Below are positions 8,428 through 16,373 of a DNA stretch of 64,000 nucleotides, in pieces. The notes below the pieces were generated by a model that did no database searches, was not told the origin of the DNA, and was given only the letters and a program-made list of their open reading frames with translations. The translations under genes were made by a program, and so were the position numbers. Each line of letters opens with the position of its first letter. Position 1 is the stretch's first letter. The DNA is taken from assembly GCF_022271405.1 (NCBI RefSeq), contig NZ_JAJNAL010000007.1:1-64000 (forward strand). Direction: 5' to 3'. Source of the stretch: Rhodopseudomonas infernalis (GTDB lineage Bacteria; Pseudomonadota; Alphaproteobacteria; Rhizobiales; Xanthobacteraceae).

Positions 8428-10485
8428 TCAGCGCCACATGCCGCGCATCCGGGCGCCGATGTCGATCGGCGGGGCCTTGCGGGTCGGGTAGCCGGGGGAG
8501 GCGGTGGCCTTGGGCCAGTTCACCCGCTCGAACGCGCCGAGCAGGCGGTCGGGGATGAAGCGGCTGCGCGATGCGTAGACGTGGCGGTCGCCCATTGCGG
8601 CCTGGCCGTGGGTGAAGAACCGCTGCGGCACGACCAGATGCAGGTCGTCCTTGGCCCGCGTCATCGCCACGTAGAGCAGGCGGCGCTCTTCCTCGATCTC
8701 GGCCGAGGTGCCGGTGCCGAGGTCGGACGGCATGCAGCCATCTACCACGTTGAGCACGAACACCGACTTCCATTCCTGGCCCTTGGCGGAGTGGATGGTC
8801 GACAGGATCAGGTAGTCCTCGTCGAGCATCGGCACGCCGGCCTGGTCGGACGTGGCGTCCGGCGGATCGAGCGTCAGTTCGGTGAGGAAGCGCTCGCGGG
8901 ACGGATAGCCCGAGGCGATCTGCGCCAGCTGCACCAGATCGGCCCGGCGCGCTTCGGCATCGTCATGAATGCGGTCGAGATGCGGCTCGTACCATTGCCG
9001 CGCGTATTCGATTTCGTTCGGCCAGCCGGCGCCGTCGCGCAACGTGCCGACCGCGTCGACGAAGCCGCGCCAGTCGCCGGCGCGCGGCGGCGCCGGCAGA
9101 TCGGCGAGGGCGGCGAGCGGATCGGCCGCGGAGCCGATCGCATCCAGCACCTTCTGCGCCGACGCCGGGCCGACGCCCTGCATCAGCAGCAGCACGCGGA
9201 AGCCGGCAACGCGGTCGCGCGGATTTTGCACGAAGCGCAGCAGCGCCAGCATGTCCTTGACGTGGGCAGCGTCGAGAAACTTCAGGCCGCCGAACTTGAC
9301 AAACGGGATGTTGCGGCGGGTCAGCTCGAGCTCGAGCGGCGCCGAATGCGACGAGGTGCGAAACAGCACCGCCTGCTGCTTCAGCGTCGCGCCGCCTTCG
9401 CGATTGTCGAGCACGCGCTCGACGATGTAGCGCGCCTGGTCGGCCTCGTCGCGGACGCCGACGAGCTGCGGCGGCGAGCCGATCGCGCGGTCGGTCCAGA
9501 GGTTCTTGGTGAAGCGCTCGCGGGCAAGATCGATCACCGCGTTGGCGGCGCCAAGGATCGCCTGCGTCGAGCGATAATTGCGGTCGAGCGTGATCAGGCG
9601 GGCCGGCGGACTGAAGGCTTTCGGAAAGTCGAGGATGTTGCGCACCGTGGCGGCGCGAAACGAATAGATCGCCTGGGCATCGTCGCCGACCACGGTCAGG
9701 CCATGCCCGTCGGGCTTGAGCCCGAGCAGCACCTGCGCCTGCAGCGCGTTCGTGTCCTGATACTCGTCGACCAGCACGTGGTCGAACCGGCCGCCGATCT
9801 CCTCGGCCAGCTCAGGCTCGGCCATGGTCTGCGCCCAGTACAGCAGCAGATCATCGTAATCGAGCACGTTGTGGCGCTGCTTGGCGTCGACATAGCCGGC
9901 GAATAACTGCTTCAGCTCGCCCGCCCAGCCTGCGCACCACGGATAGTTGGCGCCGAGCACCTGATCGAGCGCGAGCGAGGCATTGACGCAGCGCGAGTAG
10001 ATCGACAGGCAAGTGCCCTTGGTCGGAAACCGGCTCTCGGTCTTGGAGAAGCCGAGATCGTGGCGAACCAGATTCATCAGGTCGGCGGAGTCTTCGCGAT
10101 CGTGGATCGTGAAGGCCGGATCGAGCCCGATGCGCTCGGCGTGCTCGCGTAGCAGCCGCGCACCGATGCCGTGGAAGGTGCCGGCCCAGCTCAGCGCGCC
10201 GTTGAGCGCACCGGCGCGGTCGCCCATCACCTTGCGGGCGATGCGCTCGACCCGCCGCGTCATTTCGGCGGAGGCGCGGCGCGAGAAGGTCATCAGCAGG
10301 ATGCGATGCGGATCTGCGCCGTTCAGCACCAGATGCGCGACGCGGTGTGCCAACGTGTTGGTCTTGCCGCTGCCGGCGCCGGCGATCACCAGCAGCGGCG
10401 GGTACGACGGCGCGCCGACGCCATGCTCGACGGCGCAGCGCTGCTCCGGATTGAGGCTTTCAAGATAGGGCGCGATGGCGGGCAC
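8428..10485 (-). CDS. Superfamily I 3'-5' DNA helicase, UvrD/Rep family
   Basis: 685 aa. Helicase motif I AGAGSGKT lies at residues 35-42, motif II (DEYQDTN) near 235, motif III GDDAQAIYSFR, motif IV RNYRST, and motif V/VI STIHSAKGQEWKSVF and LLYVAMTRAKDDLHL near the C-terminus. It is shorter than classic UvrD/PcrA (about 720-780 aa) and lacks their C-terminal extension, so it is best called a UvrD-family paralogue. It stands alone, divergent from the collagen-like gene. Confidence 0.92.
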   Translation of the reverse strand: MPAIAPYLESLNPEQRCAVEHGVGAPSYPPLLVIAGAGSGKTNTLAHRVAHLVLNGADPHRILLMTFSRRASAEMTRRVERIARKVMGDRAGALNGALSWAGTFHGIGARLLREHAERIGLDPAFTIHDREDSADLMNLVRHDLGFSKTESRFPTKGTCLSIYSRCVNASLALDQVLGANYPWCAGWAGELKQLFAGYVDAKQRHNVLDYDDLLLYWAQTMAEPELAEEIGGRFDHVLVDEYQDTNALQAQVLLGLKPDGHGLTVVGDDAQAIYSFRAATVRNILDFPKAFSPPARLITLDRNYRSTQAILGAANAVIDLARERFTKNLWTDRAIGSPPQLVGVRDEADQARYIVERVLDNREGGATLKQQAVLFRTSSHSAPLELELTRRNIPFVKFGGLKFLDAAHVKDMLALLRFVQNPRDRVAGFRVLLLMQGVGPASAQKVLDAIGSAADPLAALADLPAPPRAGDWRGFVDAVGTLRDGAGWPNEIEYARQWYEPHLDRIHDDAEARRADLVQLAQIASGYPSRERFLTELTLDPPDATSDQAGVPMLDEDYLILSTIHSAKGQEWKSVFVLNVVDGCMPSDLGTGTSAEIEEERRLLYVAMTRAKDDLHLVVPQRFFTHGQAAMGDRHVYASRSRFIPDRLLGAFERVNWPKATASPGYPTRKAPPIDIGARMRGMWR

Positions 10486-10729
10486 GAATCAGCGTCGGTC
10501 AGAATGAAGGCCGACGCTCCCAGATTCCTGCTTTGTTCGCAACGGCGTTCTAGCGCCCGGGCGGCTGGCCCGGCAAGCCGCGGCGGAACCGAGCTGGGGG
10601 CAAAAATGTCACAGAGTGCCGGCTATGCGACGACGCATGTTGGGTTATGCTTCGGGAGGTCGCGGACGGTCTGCGACGGGTGGCAGGGCGGCATATTGCA
10701 AAGCGCCACGAGCCAGAGAGGGGAACTGG

Positions 10730-11245
10730 ATGTTGCGAGGATCCATCATTGCTGGGGCTGCGATCGTGGTGATGACGTCGGCACATGCGCAGGCGCTCGA
10801 TCTCGACACGGTGGCGATCCAGAGCGGCAAGCTGGTGATCACCGGCAAGACCACCAAGCCGGGGCAGGAGGTCGAAGTCGTCGGCACCGGCGACAAGGTC
10901 AAGAGTTCGTCCTCGCGTCGCTTCCGCTTCTCGCTCAGCTATCTGCCCGAAACCTGCAAGCTCGATCTCAAGGCCGGCGAGGAGATGGCCAAGGATTTGA
11001 TCGTCGCCAATTGCGGGACGCGTGGCGCGAAGGGCGAGGCTGGTGCCGCTGGTCCCGCCGGCCCGCAAGGCCCCGCCGGACCGAAGGGTGATGCGGGTGC
11101 TGCTGGTCCGGCCGGACCTGCGGGCCCCGCAGGCCCGAAGGGTGACACCGGCCCCGCCGGGCCGAAAGGCGAGCCAGGCCCGAAGGGCGATGCCGGCACG
11201 GCCGGACCGAAGGGCGAGCAGGGCGAGGCCGCGCCGAAGAATTAA
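10730..11245 (+). CDS. Secreted collagen-like repeat protein
   Basis: 171 aa. ATG at 10730 follows a strong AGAGAGGGG site. A signal peptide (about residues 1-23, ending AHAQA) precedes a small beta-rich domain of about 70 residues with two cysteines (ETCKLDL, VANCG). Residues 96-167 are 24 uninterrupted Gly-X-Y triplets rich in GPA, GPK and GDA, and a four-residue tail follows. Gly-X-Y runs of this length can form collagen triple helices in bacteria. Role unknown; a surface or periplasmic trimer is plausible. A strong hairpin follows the stop codon. Confidence 0.88.
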   Translation: MLRGSIIAGAAIVVMTSAHAQALDLDTVAIQSGKLVITGKTTKPGQEVEVVGTGDKVKSSSSRRFRFSLSYLPETCKLDLKAGEEMAKDLIVANCGTRGAKGEAGAAGPAGPQGPAGPKGDAGAAGPAGPAGPAGPKGDTGPAGPKGEPGPKGDAGTAGPKGEQGEAAPKN

Positions 11246-11259
11246 TGCTCGGTGCTCGG

Positions 11260-11300
11260 CCGCTGCCGACGGCTGCACGCTGCACAGCCGTCGGTGGCGG
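11260..11300 (+). terminator. Strong GC-rich hairpin after the collagen-like gene
   Basis: A 16-base-pair stem (two G-T pairs) with a nine-base loop starts 15 bases after the collagen-like stop codon. No T-run follows, so it is not a textbook intrinsic terminator. It could protect the mRNA 3' end or act with Rho. Confidence 0.45.
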
Positions 11301-11475
11301 CACCAATCGCTCGTTCCTGGCGCGCCGGTCACCGCCATGACGCTCGAAAGCACCAGGCCGTTCGCCGCAGGCGCGCTGCTGTTGACATATCGGATCGAGA
11401 GCGGCCGGGCGTAAGTCGCGGAACCGACGCTGCGACCGGAGGTTGGACCCCCGTTCAACCTTCCGGAGCAGCGTC

Positions 11476-13251
11476 TTGAAAGTCAGCGATTTCATCGTCG
11501 AGCGGCTGCACGCCTGGGGCGTGCGGCGGATCTTCGGCTATTCGGGCGACGGCATCAACGGCGTACTCGGCGCGCTGCAACGCGCCGGCAGCATCGAGTT
11601 CGTGCAGGCGCGGCACGAAGAGATGGCCGCCTTCATGGCGGTGGCGCACGCCAAGTTCACCGGCGAGCTCGGCGTCTGCCTGTCGACCGGCGGGCCCGGC
11701 GCTACCCACATGATCACCGGCCTCTACGACGCCAAGCTCGACCACGCACCGGTGCTGGCGATCTGCGGCCAGGCCGAGGCGACGGTGCGCGGCGCCAGCT
11801 ATCAGCAGGAGCTCAACCTCGACCGGATGTTCGCCGACGTCGCGGATTTTGTGCAGGAGCTATCCGCGCCGGCGCAGGCGCGGCATCTGGTCGACCGCGC
11901 AATTCGGATCGCGACGGCGCGCAATGGCGTCTCGGTGCTGGTGCTGCCGAAGGATCTGCAGGATCAGACCTACGAGGAGCCGCAGGTCGCGCATGGCTTC
12001 ACCCGCTCCGGCGTCGGCTACACGCGGCCGCGCGTGGTGCCGTATCCGGACGATCTGCAGCGCGCCGCCGACGTGCTCAACGCCGGCGACAAGGTCGCCA
12101 TTCTGGTCGGCGCGGGCGGCCGTCATGCCGCGAACGAACTCGTCGCGGTCGCCGATGCGCTCGGCGCCGGCATCGCCAAGGCGCTGCTCGGCAAGGACGT
12201 GCTGCCTGACGATCTGCCCTACGTCACCGGCGCGATCGGACTGCTCGGCACCGAGCCGAGCTGGGACTTGATGCAGAACTGCGACACGCTGCTGATGGTC
12301 GGTACCGGCTTTCCGTGGGCGGAGTTTCTGCCGAAGGACGGCAAGGTGAGGGCGGTGCAGATCGATATCGAGCCGGCGATGCTGTCGCTACGCTACCCGG
12401 CCGAGGTCAACCTGCACGGCGACGCCGCCGAGACGCTGAAGCTGCTGCTGCCGTTGTTGAAGCCGAAGACCGACGGCGCGTGGCGCAAGACCATCGCCAG
12501 CGGGCTCGACAACTGGTGGAAGAAGCTGGAGGCGCGCGCGATGACGGCGGCCAAGCCGGTCAATCCGCAGCGCGTGGTCTGGGAGATGTCGCCGCTGCTG
12601 CCGGCCGACACCATCGTCACCAGCGACAGCGGCTCCTGCGCCAACTGGTACGCACGCGACTATCGCGTCAAGCGCGGGCAGGCGGCGTCGTTGTCGGGCG
12701 GGCTGGCGTCGATGGGCGCGGCGGTGCCGTATGCGATCGGCGCCAAGTTCGCGCATCCGACACGGCCGGTGGTGGCGCTGGTCGGCGACGGCGCGATGCA
12801 GATGAACAATCTTGCCGAACTGATCACCGTGCAGAAGTACTGGCAGCAATGGGCCGATCCGCGCTTCGTGGTCTGCGTGTTCAACAACGAGGACCTCAAC
12901 GAAGTCACCTGGGAGCAGCGGGTGATGGAAGGCAATCCGCGGTTCGACGCCTCGCAGTCGATCCCGAATTTTGCCTACGCCAAATTCGCCGAGCTGATCG
13001 GCTTCACCGGCATCTATGTCGACGACCCCGACGGGCTCGCGGCAGCCTGGCGCCGCGCGCTGTCGAGCGATCGGCCGGTGGTGATCGAGGTCAAGACCGA
13101 CCCCGACGTCGCGCCGCTGCCGCCGCACGTCACGCTGAAGCAGGCGCGCGGCTTCCTGTCATCGATCGTCAAAGGCGATTCCGGCAGCGGCGGCGTGATC
13201 GCCGAAACCGCGGCGCAGCTGCTGAATGCCGTGGTGGGCAAGAAGGAGTGA
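11476..13251 (+). CDS. Thiamine diphosphate-dependent enzyme, PoxB/acetolactate synthase-like
   Basis: 591 aa. The three ThDP-enzyme domains are visible: N-terminal Pyr domain with RHEEMAAFMA (catalytic Glu), middle domain with VAILVGAGG, and C-terminal PP domain with GDGAMQMN and a downstream NN that bind magnesium-ThDP. It resembles pyruvate:quinone oxidoreductase-like proteins (FGYSGDGINGVLGAL) more than acetohydroxyacid synthase; no regulatory subunit gene is nearby. The TTG at 11476 is chosen because a GGAG lies eight bases upstream and homologues begin with KVSDFI; another TTG at 11443 sits too close to its GGAGG. Confidence 0.85.
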   Translation: MKVSDFIVERLHAWGVRRIFGYSGDGINGVLGALQRAGSIEFVQARHEEMAAFMAVAHAKFTGELGVCLSTGGPGATHMITGLYDAKLDHAPVLAICGQAEATVRGASYQQELNLDRMFADVADFVQELSAPAQARHLVDRAIRIATARNGVSVLVLPKDLQDQTYEEPQVAHGFTRSGVGYTRPRVVPYPDDLQRAADVLNAGDKVAILVGAGGRHAANELVAVADALGAGIAKALLGKDVLPDDLPYVTGAIGLLGTEPSWDLMQNCDTLLMVGTGFPWAEFLPKDGKVRAVQIDIEPAMLSLRYPAEVNLHGDAAETLKLLLPLLKPKTDGAWRKTIASGLDNWWKKLEARAMTAAKPVNPQRVVWEMSPLLPADTIVTSDSGSCANWYARDYRVKRGQAASLSGGLASMGAAVPYAIGAKFAHPTRPVVALVGDGAMQMNNLAELITVQKYWQQWADPRFVVCVFNNEDLNEVTWEQRVMEGNPRFDASQSIPNFAYAKFAELIGFTGIYVDDPDGLAAAWRRALSSDRPVVIEVKTDPDVAPLPPHVTLKQARGFLSSIVKGDSGSGGVIAETAAQLLNAVVGKKE

Positions 13252-13263
13252 GCGGAGACCGCG

Positions 13264-13641
13264 CTAGCCGCGGTCGTTCGGTTCGCCGTTGCGTGGCGCC
13301 GGATCGGCCGGGATGCCCGGGCGCTTTTCCGCGGTGTCGCGGAACAGGGCGGCGCGGGTCAGAAGCATCAGTGTCACCGGCGTGGTGATGGTGACGAAGC
13401 CGAGGATCAGCACCTCGTGCAGCAGCGGGCGCATCTGTAGCAGCGAGAAGCACAGCATCGAGGCGCCGCAGATGAATGCGGTGCCGAGCGAGGTGCCGAG
13501 TGTCGGCGCGTGGGCGCGCTGATAGAAGCCGTCGAGCCGCAGCAGCCCGAGCGAACCGATCAGGGTGATGCCGGCGCCGAGCAGCAGCAGGAACGCGATA
13601 GCCCAGGCCGCCCAGGCCGGAAGATCCGCCGCGTGGCTCAT
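13264..13641 (-). CDS. phaG: Multisubunit cation/proton antiporter subunit G (PhaG/MnhG)
   Basis: 125 aa with three hydrophobic segments. GLLRLDGFYQRAHAPTLGTSLGT is cut short here to its core, LRLDGFYQRAHAPT, which is the hallmark of MnhG/PhaG. It is the last gene of the Pha/Mrp operon, and its ATG overlaps the phaF stop by four bases. The C-terminal tail is polar and rich in Pro and Arg. Confidence 0.93.
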   Translation of the reverse strand: MSHAADLPAWAAWAIAFLLLLGAGITLIGSLGLLRLDGFYQRAHAPTLGTSLGTAFICGASMLCFSLLQMRPLLHEVLILGFVTITTPVTLMLLTRAALFRDTAEKRPGIPADPAPRNGEPNDRG

Positions 13642-13919
13642 TCGATCACCTCGCCGCGCATCAGGAATTTGGACAGCGCCACGGTGCCGACGAAGCCGAG
13701 CAAAGCGATGATCAGCGCCGCCTCGAAATACACGTTGCTGCCGGTGCGGATGCCGATGGTCAGCATCAGCAGCATGGCGTTGATGTACATCGTGTCGAGC
13801 CCCAGCACGCGGTCCTGCGCGCGCGGGCCGTTCAGCATCCGATACGCCGCACAGGCCATCGCCAGGGCCAGCATGCCCTGCGCGATCCCGATCGCCCAGA
13901 TCAAAACCAAGCTGCTCAT
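13638..13919 (-). CDS. phaF: Multisubunit cation/proton antiporter subunit F (PhaF/MnhF)
   Basis: 93 aa, three transmembrane helices. The central NGPRAQDRVLGLDTMYINA segment is the conserved core of MnhF/PhaF. ATG at 13919 overlaps the phaE stop by four bases (ATGA), which excludes the longer reading frame. Confidence 0.93.
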   Translation of the reverse strand: MSSLVLIWAIGIAQGMLALAMACAAYRMLNGPRAQDRVLGLDTMYINAMLLMLTIGIRTGSNVYFEAALIIALLGFVGTVALSKFLMRGEVIE

Positions 13920-14404
13920 TCGAAGATCTCCAACAGCAGACGCTCGTAGCGGCCCTTGATGCGCTCGACCCATTCGGTCTCGTCGACCAGATCGAGCACG
14001 TGAAGCTGCAGGATTCCGGACTCCAGATTGTAGTTCACCCACAGCGTGCCGGGCGTCGAGGTGATGATACAGGCCAGCACGGCGAGGCCCTGGCGGCTGC
14101 GCAGGTCGAGCGGAATGTCGACGAAGCCGGAGGTGATGTTGTGGCGCTGGCCGCCGAGCACGATCGCGGCGACCGCGATATTCGAGCGGATCACATCCAT
14201 CAGGACCAGCGTCGCGAGCCGGATTATCGCGACTGGATTATGCACCGCCTTGGCGTCGGGCTGCAGCATGCGCAGCAGCCAACCGCCGAGCACGGCGAAC
14301 AGGGTGCCGAGCAGGATCGCGCCGAGCGCCAGCGACTGGCTCAGCCACAGCCACATCGCCAGCAGGCACAGCGAGATCAGCGGGAAGGGGAGCAGCCGGC
14401 TCAT
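13916..14404 (-). CDS. phaE: Multisubunit cation/proton antiporter subunit E (PhaE/MnhE)
   Basis: 162 aa. Two N-terminal hydrophobic segments are followed by a cytoplasmic part with TPGTLWVNYN and LHVLDL, both typical of MnhE. ATG at 14404 overlaps the phaD stop by four bases. The longer reading frame upstream lies inside phaD and is rejected. Confidence 0.92.
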   Translation of the reverse strand: MSRLLPFPLISLCLLAMWLWLSQSLALGAILLGTLFAVLGGWLLRMLQPDAKAVHNPVAIIRLATLVLMDVIRSNIAVAAIVLGGQRHNITSGFVDIPLDLRSRQGLAVLACIITSTPGTLWVNYNLESGILQLHVLDLVDETEWVERIKGRYERLLLEIFE

Positions 14405-16032
14405 GAGCCGCCCCCGGTCTTGACCCTCGTGTCCGCCGGCGCCAGCACGCTGCCGGTGTAGACGCCTGGCGCGTGCAGCGAATTGGCGGCGCCCTGCATG
14501 TAGTTCATCACCGGCTGGGCCCGCACCGTCATGGTGGCGCAGCCGAGCAGCAGCAGGACGATCGGCAGGATTTCCACCAGCCGCACGCGCGGGTCGGCGC
14601 GCTCGGTCGGTGTCCACAGCGTGCGGATGCCGGCGCGGGTCAGCGCGATGAGCATCGTCAGGCCCGACAGCATCAGCAGCGCCAGCAGCGCCCAGTGCAG
14701 GGCCGAGATTTGCGAGGCGGAGTCCTCGCCGATCAGCGCGGTCAGCATCGCGAATTTGGCGATGAAGCCCGACACCGGCGGCAGCCCGGCGATCACCGCG
14801 GCGCAGCCGACGAAGCACCAGCCGAGGATCGCCATCGAGGCGGGGATCACCAGCCCGACCTCCTCGGCATCCGGATCGTCCGGCAGGCCTTCGCCATAGG
14901 CCTCACGGGTCACCGCCAGCATGTCGGCGCCGGGATCGCGGCCGCGCTCCAGCAGTTCGATCAGCATGAAGAAGGCGGCGATCGCCAGCGTCGAACTGAC
15001 CAGATAGAACAGTGCCGACGCCGTGACGGCGGATTTTCCGGCGGCGGCCGCGACCGCCAGCACGGTGCCGGACGACACCAGCACCGCATAGCCGGCGAGC
15101 CGCGAGATCTCCTGCGACGCCAGCGCGCCGACCAGCCCGAACACGATCGTCGCCATGCCGGCCGCGATCATCACGTCATGGCCGAACAGCGCCGAGCCGC
15201 CGCTGCCGGCGCCGAAGAACAACAGCGACAGCCGCAGCAGGATGTAGACCCCGACCTTGCTCATGATCGCGAAGATCGCGGCGACCGGCGCGGCTGCGGC
15301 CGCATAGGTGGTCGGCAGCCAGAAGCACAGCGGCCACATCCCGGCCTTGACCAGAAACGCGACGCCGAGCACCGCGGCGCCGGCTTCCAGCAGCGCGCGG
15401 TCCTGCGGCGGCACCTGCGGGATCCGGACCGCCAGATCGGCCATGTTGAGCGTGCCGGTGACCGCGTAGATCAGGCTGACGCCGATCAGAAACAGCAGCG
15501 AGGCCGCGAGGTTGATGGCGATGTAGTGCAGCCCGGCGCGGACGCGCGCCTGGCCGGAGCCGTGCAGCACCAGGCCATAGGATGCGGCGAGCAGCAGTTC
15601 GAAGAACACGAACAGATTGAACAGATCGCCGGTCAGGAACGCGCCGTTTAGGCCCATCAGCAGAAACTGGAACAGCGAGTGGAAGTGCGCGCCGCCGCGG
15701 TGCCAGCGCGCCAGTGCGAAGGTGACGGAGGCGAAGGCGAGGATACTGGTGAGCGCCAGCATCAGCGCCGACAGCCGATCGGCGACCAGCACGATCGCGA
15801 ACGGCGCCGGCCAGTCGCCGAGCCGGTACACGCCGATCGAGGCGACGCCTTCCGCAGTCGGCGTATCCGCCGCGCGCATCAGCAGCAGCGCGACCAACCC
15901 CATGATGAGGATCGAGCCGAGATTGGCGGCGGCCTTCACCTGCTGATAGCGCTCGTCGATCAGCACCATGGAGGCGCCGACGAACAGCGGCAGCAGGATC
16001 GGCAGGATGATGAGGTGATCGATCCAGTTCAT
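14401..16032 (-). CDS. phaD: Multisubunit cation/proton antiporter subunit D (PhaD/MnhD)
   Basis: 543 aa, about 14 transmembrane helices. It is homologous to the NuoL/M/N proton-pumping subunits of complex I and keeps the conserved helix Lys/Glu pattern (for example FQFLLMGLNGAFLTGDLFNLFVFFE, seen around residue 120-145, and a HWLLPTTYA-like LPTTYAAAAAPV near 240). It shares one base (TGATG) with the phaC stop. Together with PhaA it forms the ion-translocating core. Confidence 0.94.
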   Translation of the reverse strand: MNWIDHLIILPILLPLFVGASMVLIDERYQQVKAAANLGSILIMGLVALLLMRAADTPTAEGVASIGVYRLGDWPAPFAIVLVADRLSALMLALTSILAFASVTFALARWHRGGAHFHSLFQFLLMGLNGAFLTGDLFNLFVFFELLLAASYGLVLHGSGQARVRAGLHYIAINLAASLLFLIGVSLIYAVTGTLNMADLAVRIPQVPPQDRALLEAGAAVLGVAFLVKAGMWPLCFWLPTTYAAAAAPVAAIFAIMSKVGVYILLRLSLLFFGAGSGGSALFGHDVMIAAGMATIVFGLVGALASQEISRLAGYAVLVSSGTVLAVAAAAGKSAVTASALFYLVSSTLAIAAFFMLIELLERGRDPGADMLAVTREAYGEGLPDDPDAEEVGLVIPASMAILGWCFVGCAAVIAGLPPVSGFIAKFAMLTALIGEDSASQISALHWALLALLMLSGLTMLIALTRAGIRTLWTPTERADPRVRLVEILPIVLLLLGCATMTVRAQPVMNYMQGAANSLHAPGVYTGSVLAPADTRVKTGGGS

Positions 16033-16373
16033 CAGTCGTGGTCTCGGCCGTCGACGTGGTCGGTTCCGGTCAGGCCGCGCGACGCCAGCAGCACGACGAG
16101 GAACAGCGCCGTGGTCGCAAACCCGATGACGATCGCTGTCAGCACCAGCGCCTGCGGCACGGGATCGGCGATCAGCGCCGGATTGCCGGCCTGGCCTTTC
16201 TCAAGCACCGCGGCGGCGCCGACCCGCAGGCGGCCCATGCTGAAGATGAACAAATTGACCGCATAGGACAGCAGCGCCAGGCCGATGATGACCTGGAAGG
16301 TGCGCGGACGCAGCAGGAGCCAGACTCCGGAGCCGGTCAGCGCGGCGATGGCAAGTGAGACGATCAGTTCCAT
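16032..16373 (-). CDS. phaC: Multisubunit cation/proton antiporter subunit C (PhaC/MnhC)
   Basis: 113 aa with three transmembrane helices, homologous to NuoK. IIGLALLSYAVNLFIF and DPVPQALVLTAIVIGFATTA are the signature segments. Here phaC denotes the antiporter subunit, not PHA synthase. Its ATG overlaps the phaAB stop by one base. Confidence 0.93.
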   Translation of the reverse strand: MELIVSLAIAALTGSGVWLLLRPRTFQVIIGLALLSYAVNLFIFSMGRLRVGAAAVLEKGQAGNPALIADPVPQALVLTAIVIGFATTALFLVVLLASRGLTGTDHVDGRDHD

